DNA of 51,654 nucleotides, from assembly GCF_004614165.1 (NCBI RefSeq), contig NZ_SPVG01000037.1:1-51654 (forward strand). Direction: 5' to 3'. A model generated the notes under the pieces. That model did not search any database and was not told the origin of the DNA. It saw only the letters and a program-made list of their open reading frames with translations. Positions 17,123 to 26,076 of the stretch are shown here, one piece after another. Source of the DNA: Duganella callida (GTDB taxonomy: Bacteria > Pseudomonadota > Gammaproteobacteria > Burkholderiales > Burkholderiaceae_D). A program made the position numbers and the translations under genes. Numbering within the stretch: position 1 is the stretch's first letter; every line of letters begins with the position of its first letter.

Positions 17123-20038
17123 TCAGAACTTGTATTCCACCGACATGCGGTACACCCGGCCCATCATGTCGGCCATACTGGTGATATAGCCATTGTAGAT
17201 GGTGTTGGCGGTCAACGGCGGCCATTCCTGGGTGATGTTGTTCACGCCCAGCGAAATGGTGGTGTTCTTGATCCCCAGGTAGCGCATGTTGAAGTTGAAC
17301 TGACTGTACGAGTCCACCTTGGTCAGACTGGAGCCGGCACGCGGCGTCAAGTCGGTCAGGCCGGTGTTGAAGCGTTGCGACAGGGTCGCGCGCCAGTTGC
17401 CATAGCTGTAGTTGAGCGCGGCGGTGTGCTTCCAGCGCGGATTAATCTGCGGCATACCCGCCAGGCCGGCGTTGGGACCGGCGCTGCCGTAACGGCCATC
17501 GTTGGTGATGATGCCGACGTTCTGCAGCCATGGACCATCCTTCTCGCCCTGGAACTCGTACTTCTGATACCAGGTGCCGTCCAGCTTCACGTCGAAATCG
17601 CCGAAACCGGTTTTCGGGAAGCGGTAGCTGCCCGACACGTCGGCGCCGCGGATGCGGGTCTGGCCGCGGTTGGACTGGCTGGCGACGATGTGATCGATCG
17701 TGCCGTCCGCATTGCGCAGGATGAAGGCCTCATACTTGGCCGGGTTCTGCTGAATCTCGGCGATCGAGGTCGCGCCCAGCACGTCGCTGATGCGCAGGCC
17801 CCAGTAGTCCACGGTCAGGGTCAGGTCCTTCATCGGTTCCAGCGCGAAGCCGAGCGAGAAGCCACGCGACTTTTCCGGTTTCAGGAAGGAGTTGTTGGGC
17901 GACTTCGTCCAGTAGGTGGTGGTGACGTTGCACACCTGGTCGAAGGTGTAGCCCGGCTTGGGCGTGCCGGTGGCGGGCACGGTCGGCTGCGAGCTTGGGC
18001 ACAGTACCGGATCGTCCATGACCTGGGTGCGCACTTCCGGCGTCGGGTTCTGGATGTCCATGATCGACGGCGCGCGGAAGCCGGTCGAAACGGAGCCGCG
18101 CAGCACCAGCGCCTGGATCGGCTGCCAGCGCGCGGCCAGCTTGGGATTGACGGTGGTCTGTTTCAGATCGTTGTAATGGTCGGCGCGCACCGCGCCGTTC
18201 AGCAGTAACTTGTCGGTCAGCGGCGCATCGACCTCCATCATCAGCGACGAGATCTTGCGCTCCAGGTCCTTGGCCACGCCCTGCGGGGTTTCGCCCACCA
18301 GGTCGGTTTGCACCACGTTTCCTGAGGCGTCAATGTTGTAGCTGCCGTTCGCCTTCTTCAGCACATAGTCGAGCGGGGTGGCACCGACGCGGGCCGAATC
18401 CTTGCGCAGCTCACCGGACACCGCCACCGTCAGATCGCCGCCGCCCAGCGGCCACAGGGCTTTCGACAGCGTGAAGTCGACGCTTTCGTTAAAGGCCTTG
18501 TTCAGACGGTAGGTGTAGTCCAGCGCCTGCGCGCTGCGCAGGTAGTCGGCGCCGGCCGCATCCTGCAGGCCGAACGGGTTCAGGATGCCCTTGTCGAAGC
18601 CTTCCTGGATTTTCGAGTACAGCACATAGCCTTCGCCGGCGCGGGTGTCGCGCTCGGAGCGGCCGTAGTTGATGCCGGCGCGGTAATCCCAGCCCAGCAC
18701 CGTGCCTTCCGCCGACAGCACGATGCGGTCGTTGCTCTGCTCATCGTTGCGATAAGCCGGTCCCAGTTCGGCAGGTCCCCACTGGAAGTAAATCGTGCGG
18801 CCGTTCATATTCAGATTGCTGACCGTGCCCGGCGTCTTGCTCGGGTCGATGTACATGGTCGGCGTATTGGCGCCGGTATTGCTGCCCACCACCTGCACCG
18901 CCGGCGTGATGCCGTTACCCGGATAGAAGCGGCTGGATGCCGGCAGCGAGTAGGTGGTGAACGGGTTGGTGGTGCCGGGCACCTGCATGCCGCGGAATTT
19001 TTGCACCGTGAATTCGGAGTGCAGCACATCGAGGTCGATCTTGTGTCCCTCGCCCACGTTCCAGCTGGCGCGGCCGGCCATGGTGGTGATCTTGCTGCCG
19101 TCGCTGACGGCGTTCCAGTACAGCGGATTGCGGAAGCAGCCCGGCGCATATACGGGCGTCGCCGCCAGACTGTTGTTGCCCAGCGTCGGCGACGCATACG
19201 GCGCGCCGCAACCGGAGGCAAAGCTTGGGTTGTAGTTGGAGTTGGCCGCGCGCGTGAAGCCGAAGTTGGCGAACGGCGAAGGATTGCGCGCATCGGGCGC
19301 CAGGCCCAGGCCCAGGCCGCGCAGCACCGCCGGGTCGTGCTGGTCGGGACGGTCGCCCTGGAACAGCGCGGTCTTTTCCTGGTGGTCGGCGGCGACGTAG
19401 AAGTTCCAACCGTCCGAATTCAGATTGCCCCAGCCGGCGATCGCGCCGAAGCTCTTGGTCTGGCCGCCGCCGCTCATTTCCGGTGTCGCGTATTCGGCCT
19501 TGACCGAAGCGCCCTTGTAGTTACGCTTGGTCAGATAGTTCTGCACGCCGCCGATGGCGTCGGCGCCGTAAATCGACGCGGCGCCGCCGTTCAGGGTCTC
19601 GACGCGGTCCAGCGCCATGCGCGGGATGACGTTGACCGACACATACTGATCCTGCAGCGGCTCGTTGGCCAGGCGGCGGCCGTTCAGCAGCGTCAGGGTA
19701 CGCATCGGTCCCAGGCCGCGCAGGTTGGTCACCGGACCGGCGGCGCCGGAGTTGGTGCCCAGCGACAGAGACTGCGGCTGCTCCAGCACGAAGTCTTTCA
19801 GCTCGGTGTTACCGCGCGATTCCAGCTCGGTCGACTTGGTGGTGACCAGCGGCGTCGCACCTTCGTCGGCGACGCGGCGGATCAGCGAACCGGTGACGAC
19901 GATCGACACCGGCGCTTCGGCTTCAGGCGTGGCGGGGGTTTGCTGGGCGTGCGCATCGGTGGTCATTTGCATCACGGCGCTGGCCACCGCGGCGGCCAAA
20001 GCCAAACGTTTTACACGTACCTGGCGTGTAGATTTCAT
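17123..20038 (-). CDS. TonB-dependent outer-membrane receptor, likely for pectic oligosaccharides
   Basis: 971 residues with a signal peptide ending DAHAQQ. The plug domain follows (VVTGSLIRR, NLRGLGPMRTLTLLNGRRL, GGAASIYGADAIGGVQNYLTKR) and then a 22-strand-type barrel ending in the aromatic residue F (MSVEYKF), as needed for outer-membrane assembly. It takes up large substrates with energy from TonB-ExbBD. No SusD-like partner is present. The start ATG at 20038 has an AGGAG site; an earlier in-frame start at 20077 is upstream of the signal peptide and has no such site. Operon with the GH28 gene, which suggests pectic sugars as cargo. GntR-like palindromes lie upstream. Confidence 0.93.
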   Translation of the reverse strand: MKSTRQVRVKRLALAAAVASAVMQMTTDAHAQQTPATPEAEAPVSIVVTGSLIRRVADEGATPLVTTKSTELESRGNTELKDFVLEQPQSLSLGTNSGAAGPVTNLRGLGPMRTLTLLNGRRLANEPLQDQYVSVNVIPRMALDRVETLNGGAASIYGADAIGGVQNYLTKRNYKGASVKAEYATPEMSGGGQTKSFGAIAGWGNLNSDGWNFYVAADHQEKTALFQGDRPDQHDPAVLRGLGLGLAPDARNPSPFANFGFTRAANSNYNPSFASGCGAPYASPTLGNNSLAATPVYAPGCFRNPLYWNAVSDGSKITTMAGRASWNVGEGHKIDLDVLHSEFTVQKFRGMQVPGTTNPFTTYSLPASSRFYPGNGITPAVQVVGSNTGANTPTMYIDPSKTPGTVSNLNMNGRTIYFQWGPAELGPAYRNDEQSNDRIVLSAEGTVLGWDYRAGINYGRSERDTRAGEGYVLYSKIQEGFDKGILNPFGLQDAAGADYLRSAQALDYTYRLNKAFNESVDFTLSKALWPLGGGDLTVAVSGELRKDSARVGATPLDYVLKKANGSYNIDASGNVVQTDLVGETPQGVAKDLERKISSLMMEVDAPLTDKLLLNGAVRADHYNDLKQTTVNPKLAARWQPIQALVLRGSVSTGFRAPSIMDIQNPTPEVRTQVMDDPVLCPSSQPTVPATGTPKPGYTFDQVCNVTTTYWTKSPNNSFLKPEKSRGFSLGFALEPMKDLTLTVDYWGLRISDVLGATSIAEIQQNPAKYEAFILRNADGTIDHIVASQSNRGQTRIRGADVSGSYRFPKTGFGDFDVKLDGTWYQKYEFQGEKDGPWLQNVGIITNDGRYGSAGPNAGLAGMPQINPRWKHTAALNYSYGNWRATLSQRFNTGLTDLTPRAGSSLTKVDSYSQFNFNMRYLGIKNTTISLGVNNITQEWPPLTANTIYNGYITSMADMMGRVYRMSVEYKF

Positions 20039-20079
20039 TGGTATCTCCTCTCTGTCGGATCGAATTGGTTCGATCACTT

Positions 20080-20120
20080 TTTATAATCGGTAGAACCAGA
20101 TACTAAAGTGGTCGGACCAC
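20080..20120 (-). promoter_or_regulatory. Promoter of the TonB receptor/GH28 operon with GntR-like palindrome
   Basis: On the minus strand a -10-like TATAAA (20080-20085) follows a weak -35-like TTTAGT (20102-20107) by 16 bases. Directly beside it is the perfect palindrome GTGGTC-G-GACCAC (20108-20120), with outer bases also mostly symmetric. TGGT-N-ACCA palindromes are the known operator type of GntR/FadR-subfamily regulators such as hexuronate repressors. No GntR gene is in the window. Confidence 0.5.
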
Positions 20121-20263
20121 CTTAACAACAAAAACGTTTGGCCGAAACTGGGGAGAATCTGAAAATAGTCTTCAAATCAATCAGTTAGTGCAAATTCGCT
20201 GTTGCTTTTTCACCATCCGGCAGCGAAAAAACTGATCAAAATGTTGATTATTTGAGAGGGAAA

Positions 20264-20278
20264 GGCGGTCAGACCACC
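20264..20278. promoter_or_regulatory. Second GntR-like palindrome
   Basis: GGCGGTC-A-GACCACC matches a palindrome at six of seven pairs and shares the GGTC-N-GACC core with the site at 20108-20120. The centres are 157 bases apart, close to fifteen helical turns. It lies between the 3' end of the DUF5060 gene and the receptor promoter. The rest of the 20121-20310 gap is AT-rich and shows no gene. Confidence 0.4.
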
Positions 20279-20310
20279 GCAAAAGCGGACTGACCGGCAG
20301 GGAGGCGTAC

Positions 20311-21912
20311 TCACAACTCTTCTTCGAGTACCGGCGGCTTGCCGCCGGGCGCTTTTTCGACCGGCGCGCCGCCGACACGCTCGATGCGCAAGGCCATGTA
20401 CGGTCTGCCCGGCAGCGTGATCGTCTTCTTGTCCTTATCCGCCACGGTGTAGCGCGTCGCATCGCCCAACTCGAAAGTACCCGGCACCGGCGTGATGCGC
20501 ATGTTCCAGGTATCGATGATATCGGCCTTGAAACGCATGCCCTTCTGCAGTTCCTTGACCGGGAGGACGAAGGGCCACTCCGTGGGCTGCTCGTCGCCGA
20601 AATAGTACAAATAATATTCACCAGCCTTGCCGGCGGCATTCATGACAAACGCCTGGTCGATCGGCGTCAGCCCCCGAGATGGCCCCGCCTCCACGATCTG
20701 CCGCAAAAAGCCTATGCGCGGTGGACTGGTTCCGGCCAGATGACCGCCACCGCCGATCCAGCCATTGTCGAGAATCTCGCCATGCGTGGCATAGGCGCCG
20801 CCAGTGAGCGCGATCCAGAAGCGGCGCGTCAGTTCCTTGCCGCTGAGCTGTCCCCAGCGGCTGTCCGAATTGCCTTCGTAGTTGATTTCGTCGTGGACAA
20901 TGGGCTTGCGATAGATATCGCGCAGCAGCGGCGACACGCCGAACACCTTGACCGCATTGTAGTACTGCAGGCTGACGTGGGTGACCCACGGCTTGTTGTA
21001 GTCGTAAATCCGGTCGGCATTGTGGATCGAGCGCAGATGGCCGTAGGGGTCGTACTTCTGCACGATCTGGAAGTAACGGTCGAAGTCCTCGTCGGTGAGA
21101 TGGCGGATGTAGCTGTTCTCGTTGGCCATGCTCCACCAGATATTCTGGAACGCCGCGAAGCGCGCCACCAGGTGGCGCACGAAGCGCTGATTGGTCAAAT
21201 CGCTGGTGGTATCGAAACCCCACTGCCCCTTGTCATAAGGGCGGAAGATGATCAGATCGACCTGCAGGCCGAGATCGCTCAGACGCTTGACGTCGCGCTC
21301 CAGGCTGTGGAAGTATGCGGGATTGAAGCGAGAAAAATCGAAGTCGGCGCGCGATGTGCCCTGATAGGGGAACTGCGTCAGCCTGTTCGCGCCTTCGACG
21401 TAATACTGCTTGTAAGGCGGCACCGCCAGCATGCGCACCTTGTTAAACGGCGCCTGCCGCAGCGTCGCCAGCGTCTCCAGTTTTTTGCTCTCGGGCTGGA
21501 AGGCCCATTCATACAGCGTGGTGCCGAAGGGGCGGAACGGTGCACCGTCGCTGTAGGCGAAATGGTAGACGTTGGCGACCCTCACCGGTCCTTTATTGGC
21601 CGAGGCGACGCTGGTCAGCGTGCCGCTTTTGCCGTTCAGGTCAGGGTGATTGCTGTGCGTGACGTAGCGCCACTGTCCCACGACGGGAGGCATGAAACGG
21701 ATTTTATAGACACCATCGCCATCGTAAAAGCCTTCCGGCGTGTAGCTTTCCTTATCGTGCGTGAAGGTGGCGCTCAGCTCGAGATCGATGTCGGGATTGC
21801 CGGCCGCGTAACCTGTCAACGCGATTTCGAACATGCCGAAGTTTTCGACGCGGTCTTGCGCCGATGCGCCGATGGTGCAGGCGAGCAGCAAAAGGGAAAG
21901 TAGTTTTTTCAT
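20311..21912 (-). CDS. DUF5060/DUF4038-type exported glycoside hydrolase
   Basis: 533 residues with a signal peptide ending GASAQ. The layout is an N-terminal beta-sandwich (DUF5060 type, about 25-110: [28 protein letters not shown]), a TIM barrel (DUF4038 type, about 120-420) and a C-terminal beta domain (DUF5605 type, about 435-515). In the barrel, E265 in SMANENSY and E342 in VHDEINYEG are placed as acid/base and nucleophile of a retaining clan-A enzyme. The substrate is not established; within this locus a pectin side-chain sugar is likely. It is divergent from an Sde182-like gene with only 56 bases between the starts. Confidence 0.85.
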   Translation of the reverse strand: MKKLLSLLLLACTIGASAQDRVENFGMFEIALTGYAAGNPDIDLELSATFTHDKESYTPEGFYDGDGVYKIRFMPPVVGQWRYVTHSNHPDLNGKSGTLTSVASANKGPVRVANVYHFAYSDGAPFRPFGTTLYEWAFQPESKKLETLATLRQAPFNKVRMLAVPPYKQYYVEGANRLTQFPYQGTSRADFDFSRFNPAYFHSLERDVKRLSDLGLQVDLIIFRPYDKGQWGFDTTSDLTNQRFVRHLVARFAAFQNIWWSMANENSYIRHLTDEDFDRYFQIVQKYDPYGHLRSIHNADRIYDYNKPWVTHVSLQYYNAVKVFGVSPLLRDIYRKPIVHDEINYEGNSDSRWGQLSGKELTRRFWIALTGGAYATHGEILDNGWIGGGGHLAGTSPPRIGFLRQIVEAGPSRGLTPIDQAFVMNAAGKAGEYYLYYFGDEQPTEWPFVLPVKELQKGMRFKADIIDTWNMRITPVPGTFELGDATRYTVADKDKKTITLPGRPYMALRIERVGGAPVEKAPGGKPPVLEEEL

Positions 21913-21968
21913 CTGCGTTTGAATGTCTTCGTTGGAGACTTCTTAAAAATATAACCCGGGACGGCACA
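21913..21968. promoter_or_regulatory. Very short divergent promoter region
   Basis: Only 56 bases separate the start codons of the DUF5060 and Sde182-like genes, so the two promoters must overlap or one gene must be read from further away. An AT stretch (about 21945-21954, CTTAAAAATA) is the only promoter-like feature. Confidence 0.35.
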
Positions 21969-23249
21969 ATGAAGCGACGAGATTTGCTTGGCCTCAGCCT
22001 CACCCTTCCGTTCGGAAAGCATGCATTTGCCGCATCCGCCAGCGACCAACGCCCGCGCGTGATCGTATCCACCGACATCGGCGGAACCGACTTCGACGAC
22101 TTCCAGTCGCTGGTGCACCTGCTGGTGTACGCCGACATGCTGGATCTGGAAGGCCTGATCGCCTCGCCATGGGGCGAAGGCCGCAACCGCAAGCGCCATC
22201 TGCTGTCCATCATCGACGCTTACGAGAACGACTATCCCAACCTGCGTACCTGGTCCGACCGCTATCCGACACCGGAACGCCTGCGCGGCATTTGCAAACA
22301 GGGTGGCTCCGACCTGGCCGGCCCCAAAGGCTGGGACCAGGCGACCGAAGGTTCGAACTGGATCATCGAATGCGCAAGGCGCGACGATGCGCGGCCGTTG
22401 TGGGTGCTGCTGTGGGGCGGCTTCGAAGACCTGGCGCAGGCGCTGCACGACGACCCCGCGATCAAGCCTCGACTGCGGGTCTACATGATAGGAGGCCCCA
22501 ACAAAAAATGGTCGGTCAACGCCTACGATTATCTGGCGCGCGAGCATCCCGATCTCTGGACCATCGAGAACAACTCCACCTATCGCGGCTGGTTCAGCGG
22601 CGGCGACCAGTCGGGCGATCTGGGAAACGCGCGCTTCGTTCAAGAGCATGTAAAAGGCGTGGGCGCGCTGGGCGACTATTTCGCCGGCATCGCGCCGCAG
22701 GTGAAGATGGGCGATACGCCTTCGCTGACCTATTTGTTCGGCAAACATCCCGAGCGGCCCGATGCCGGCGGCTGGGGTGGACGATTCGTGCGCGCCTGGG
22801 ATCGTCCGCGCATCACGTACACGCGGCCGCCGAGCCAGGCCGACGTGGTCGAGACGTTTGCCGTCATCGATCTGGTGTACCGGCCATCCGGCCCGGCGCC
22901 GGCGCGGGCCAACGCCGTGCTGCAGGTCGACAAGCAGGAATTCATCGGCTATCCGCATGACGACGGCGCCTGGCACTTCCTGTTCTCGCCCAAGGAGGAC
23001 AAGCGCTGGAGCTACCGCATCAAGAGCAACCATCCAGGCCTGGATGGCCAGACCGGTGGTTTTACTTCCGTGATGCCGGCGCCGGAAAAGGCGCGGCAGC
23101 CCTCGTCCCGTTACCCGAACTGGTGGACGGACGATCCCGCGCCACAGTACGCCGAAGGGCAGAACCAGGGCGTCAAGACCGTCAACCAGTGGCGCGCCGA
23201 CTTCCTGCGCGATTTCGCCATGCGCCTGCGGCGCGCACAAACGAGTTGA
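21969..23249 (+). CDS. Sde182-like (DUF1593) nucleoside-hydrolase-fold protein, Tat-like signal
   Basis: 426 residues. The N-terminus [13 protein letters not shown] fits a Tat signal. The main domain is the nucleoside-hydrolase-like fold once called DUF1593: [19 protein letters not shown] (34-52) keeps the aspartate cluster that binds calcium in true nucleoside hydrolases, and [15 protein letters not shown] follows. A C-terminal beta domain (about 335-425) resembles the Sde182 end. A relative was described as cellulose-binding in Saccharophagus; real substrate and activity are unsettled. Start chosen at 21969 since it begins the signal; the frame is open further up into the neighbouring gene. 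It is divergent from the DUF5060 gene and converges on the GH2 gene. Confidence 0.83.
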   Translation: MKRRDLLGLSLTLPFGKHAFAASASDQRPRVIVSTDIGGTDFDDFQSLVHLLVYADMLDLEGLIASPWGEGRNRKRHLLSIIDAYENDYPNLRTWSDRYPTPERLRGICKQGGSDLAGPKGWDQATEGSNWIIECARRDDARPLWVLLWGGFEDLAQALHDDPAIKPRLRVYMIGGPNKKWSVNAYDYLAREHPDLWTIENNSTYRGWFSGGDQSGDLGNARFVQEHVKGVGALGDYFAGIAPQVKMGDTPSLTYLFGKHPERPDAGGWGGRFVRAWDRPRITYTRPPSQADVVETFAVIDLVYRPSGPAPARANAVLQVDKQEFIGYPHDDGAWHFLFSPKEDKRWSYRIKSNHPGLDGQTGGFTSVMPAPEKARQPSSRYPNWWTDDPAPQYAEGQNQGVKTVNQWRADFLRDFAMRLRRAQTS

Positions 23250-23331
23250 AACTGGCCGGCGTCCCGGTCGGACCCTGCCCGTCATCTGGCGCGCGCCAAG
23301 GCAGCCAGGGGGCTCTACTTCATATGGGTGC

Positions 23332-25797
23332 TCACGCAAGCGCCAAAGGCGGAGAGCGATCAGTCCTCAGCACTTTAACCGCGCTCGCCAGGCCGGGCGC
23401 CGACACCTTGACGTTGACGACGCCCGGCGCCATCCCCGAACGCAGGATGGCGAGGGCAAAGCCGTTGTGCAGCGTCGTGCGCTTGCCCGTGAACAGCTCA
23501 TTGGTCGAGTGATCGCCATTGTCCAGCGCCAGCAGGCTGGCGTCACCGCTGACTTCCACCGTGACATCGCCGGCGGCGGTCGGCACGGGATGGCCCTGTC
23601 CATCCACCGCGCGGATCTTCAGGTATTTCAGGTCCATGCCGCCAGCCTGCCAATCGGAGGCCTCCACTTCGATGGACAGCGCCGCCGCCTTGCCCGTGGT
23701 TTGCAGCTCATGACGCGCCACTTCCCTGCCCTGCGTGCGCGCCACGGCGACGACCTGGCCACCATTGCCATAGGCGACCGACTTCCAGTAAATGATGTTT
23801 CGACGGGCGGGATCGTTGCGCGGATTCTGCTGCGTCCCAACCGTAACGCCGTTGACCAGCAATTCCACTTCATCGGCATTCGTATAGGTGAAAAGATTGA
23901 GCTGACTGCCTGAGGCGCGGTTCCAGTGCGAGGAGACGCTGACCTTACCCACCTGGACATCGTTCCACTCGAGCTGTTCACCGACGCCGTCGACCACGCC
24001 GATGCGCACCAGCGGCATGTCGCTGAACGCGCTCTTGACCAGGTAAGCCTGCGGAAACGGCTCCAGCGCATGACTGAAGTAGGAAAAGTTCCAACCCTTC
24101 TTGGGCCAGCCGTTCGATTCGCCCCAATATTCCACCGCGCCCCAGTAGGCCAGGCCAACCATCTTGTCCTTGTCCATGCCGAAGTAAGCTCCGGTCAGGG
24201 TTGAAGTGGCGGCTTCGCTCTGGTAGATGATCAGGTGCGGCGCATATTGCAGGTATGCCTGGTAGGCCGGGAACTGGTAGTTGAAGCTGGCGACCTCCGT
24301 CACCAGAGACAACTCGGGTGGAATCAGTTTGGTGTTGAATTCCGGTGTGCCGCGCACGCCGCCATTGGCGCGCGAGGGGAACATGGCCACCGTGGTCTTG
24401 CGCGTGGCGTCGTAGCGCTTCACCAGCGTATCCAGCAGCTTGTAGGTGGTGACGCCCCAGTCGCCGGTCGGAAAGCCGGCGTAGTCTTCGCGCATCTGCA
24501 GCTCATTCCCCAAACTCCACATGATCACGGAAGGATGATTGCGGTCACGCTTGATCCACTCGGGGATCATCCTGTACCACAGCTGCGAGAACGGTTTCTG
24601 GCCCGGCCAGTATTCACGCTCGCTCCACTTGTCCGTCAGCTCGTCCACTACCAGGATGCCGTGCTTGTCGGCCAGCCGCATGAAGGACTTCGAATACGGA
24701 TTGTGCGAAGTCCGCACGTGATTGAAGCCGAAGGCTTTCAATTGCAGGAACAGACGCTCGATGGCGCGCTCATATACCGCGGCACCCAGCGCCCCGAGGT
24801 CGTGGTGGTTGGCGATCCCTTGCAGGAAGACTTTTCGACCGTTTAATTTGAAGCCGCTCTCACGGCTGAATTCCACCGTACGGATGCCAAACTGCTCGCT
24901 GACGCGGTCCACCAGTTTGCCGTCCTTGAGCAGCGAAATGTCAGCCGTGTACAGGTGCGGCGTTTCGCACGACCACAGCTTGGGTGCCTTGATGCCGATG
25001 GCCGGCAGTGCCGCTTCCACCGTCGCCAGCCGGATGCCCTGCGGCGCCCGCGTGCGGGTCTCGGCCAGCCTGGCACCATCTGGACCGTAAATGACGGTCA
25101 ACAGGGTCACATCCAAACTTTGATTGGAGATGCCGTCCAACTCCACCTGTACCGCCACCTCGGCGCGCTGCTCGGACACTTGCGGCGTCCTGATGAAGAC
25201 ACCATTGCGCGCGATGGCCACCGTCTCCTTCACCACCAGATACACATCGCGGAACAAGCCACCGCCCGTGTACCAGCGCTGCTGCCAGGTCTTGCCAGTC
25301 GAGGCGCGCACGGCGACCACATTGTCGCCGCCGTAGTTGAGGATCTTGCTGACATCGGCCTCGGCGCCCAGGTAGCCGTAATCGATATCGACGACCTTTT
25401 GTCCGTTCAGCCAGACTTCGCCGAACAGCATCAATCCTTCAAAGTCGAGCAGCACTTTCCTGCCCTGCCACGCCGCATCGGCCTTGAAGTGCTTGCGATA
25501 CCAGCCCACACCCATCGCCTTGAAGCCGCGCGCCTCACCGGCCGATTTGTCCCATGGCTGCTCGATCTGAAAGTCGTGCGGCAGGTCGAGCGCGCGCCAG
25601 GCGCTGTCGTCGAACGCGGCGGCGCTGGCGTCGGGCACGTCGCCCAGATAAAACTTCCAGCCGAAATTGAACAGGTAGTTCAGGCGGCCAGCCGCCGTCG
25701 CCGCCTGCGTCTGCGTCTGTGCCAGCGCTGGCATACCGAGGCCGGCCCACAGCAGGGCCGACCGCTGCAAGAAATGTCGTCGTGTGGTGTTGTACAA
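23332..25797 (-). CDS. GH2-family beta-galactosidase-type enzyme, TTG start, Tat-like signal
   Basis: 821 residues from a TTG start. The TTG (25797) is chosen because GGAGGG lies nine bases upstream and because it begins a textbook Tat signal, TTRRHFLQRSALLW; the open frame extends to 25869 without a ribosome site. GH2 layout: jelly-roll (about 38-190, DLPHDF and WYTGGGLFRDVYL), immunoglobulin-like domain (about 195-300), TIM barrel (about 305-600) and C-terminal beta domains. Acid/base E432 in WSLGNEL and nucleophile E528 in YQSEAATS are present, as is TSHNPYSKSF. It would remove beta-galactose from side chains such as those of rhamnogalacturonan I. Monocistronic, convergent with the Sde182-like gene (82-base gap without features). 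Confidence 0.88.
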   Translation of the reverse strand: MYNTTRRHFLQRSALLWAGLGMPALAQTQTQAATAAGRLNYLFNFGWKFYLGDVPDASAAAFDDSAWRALDLPHDFQIEQPWDKSAGEARGFKAMGVGWYRKHFKADAAWQGRKVLLDFEGLMLFGEVWLNGQKVVDIDYGYLGAEADVSKILNYGGDNVVAVRASTGKTWQQRWYTGGGLFRDVYLVVKETVAIARNGVFIRTPQVSEQRAEVAVQVELDGISNQSLDVTLLTVIYGPDGARLAETRTRAPQGIRLATVEAALPAIGIKAPKLWSCETPHLYTADISLLKDGKLVDRVSEQFGIRTVEFSRESGFKLNGRKVFLQGIANHHDLGALGAAVYERAIERLFLQLKAFGFNHVRTSHNPYSKSFMRLADKHGILVVDELTDKWSEREYWPGQKPFSQLWYRMIPEWIKRDRNHPSVIMWSLGNELQMREDYAGFPTGDWGVTTYKLLDTLVKRYDATRKTTVAMFPSRANGGVRGTPEFNTKLIPPELSLVTEVASFNYQFPAYQAYLQYAPHLIIYQSEAATSTLTGAYFGMDKDKMVGLAYWGAVEYWGESNGWPKKGWNFSYFSHALEPFPQAYLVKSAFSDMPLVRIGVVDGVGEQLEWNDVQVGKVSVSSHWNRASGSQLNLFTYTNADEVELLVNGVTVGTQQNPRNDPARRNIIYWKSVAYGNGGQVVAVARTQGREVARHELQTTGKAAALSIEVEASDWQAGGMDLKYLKIRAVDGQGHPVPTAAGDVTVEVSGDASLLALDNGDHSTNELFTGKRTTLHNGFALAILRSGMAPGVVNVKVSAPGLASAVKVLRTDRSPPLALA

Positions 25798-26076
25798 GCG
25801 AGTCCCTCCAGAATGTCTACGGCAGTATGAAGCGGCCGCCGGCGTTTTCCTACGGCGCGGGGCAATCAATCAGAGAATTGAACAGAATTTTCCGCATCGA
25901 CCTGGGCTGGCAACGATGCCACGCCCAAACGGCTGCGGATCGTCGAAGTCGATCTGGCGCTGCTGCTTGGCGACGGCGCTGCGGGCGCACGGGCGTGTTC
26001 AAGCATGCGCAAACAGGGGACAGACCACGATTTTGCAATATTCTAAAATCGTGGTCTGTCCCCATGGTTACCATGG
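25798..26076. other. Intergenic region between GH2 and second TonB receptor gene
   Basis: 279 bases. The first part holds the GH2 ribosome site and presumably its promoter. From about 25920 to 26015 the base composition is like coding DNA and short open frames exist, but nothing recognisable was found; it may be a gene remnant. The 3' part is the long hairpin listed next. Confidence 0.3.
26016..26063. repeat. Perfect 19-bp inverted repeat, terminator-like hairpin downstream of TonB receptor
   Basis: GGGGACAGACCACGATTTT (26016-26034) and AAAATCGTGGTCTGTCCCC (26045-26063) pair completely around the 10-base loop GCAATATTCT. It begins 13 bases after the stop of the receptor gene (minus strand). 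Length and perfection exceed a usual terminator and suggest a dispersed repetitive palindrome used as one. Confidence 0.75.

Noticed and set aside
25920-26015. Possible gene remnant in the GH2/receptor gap
   Set aside because: Short open frames exist on both strands, but none resembles a known protein.
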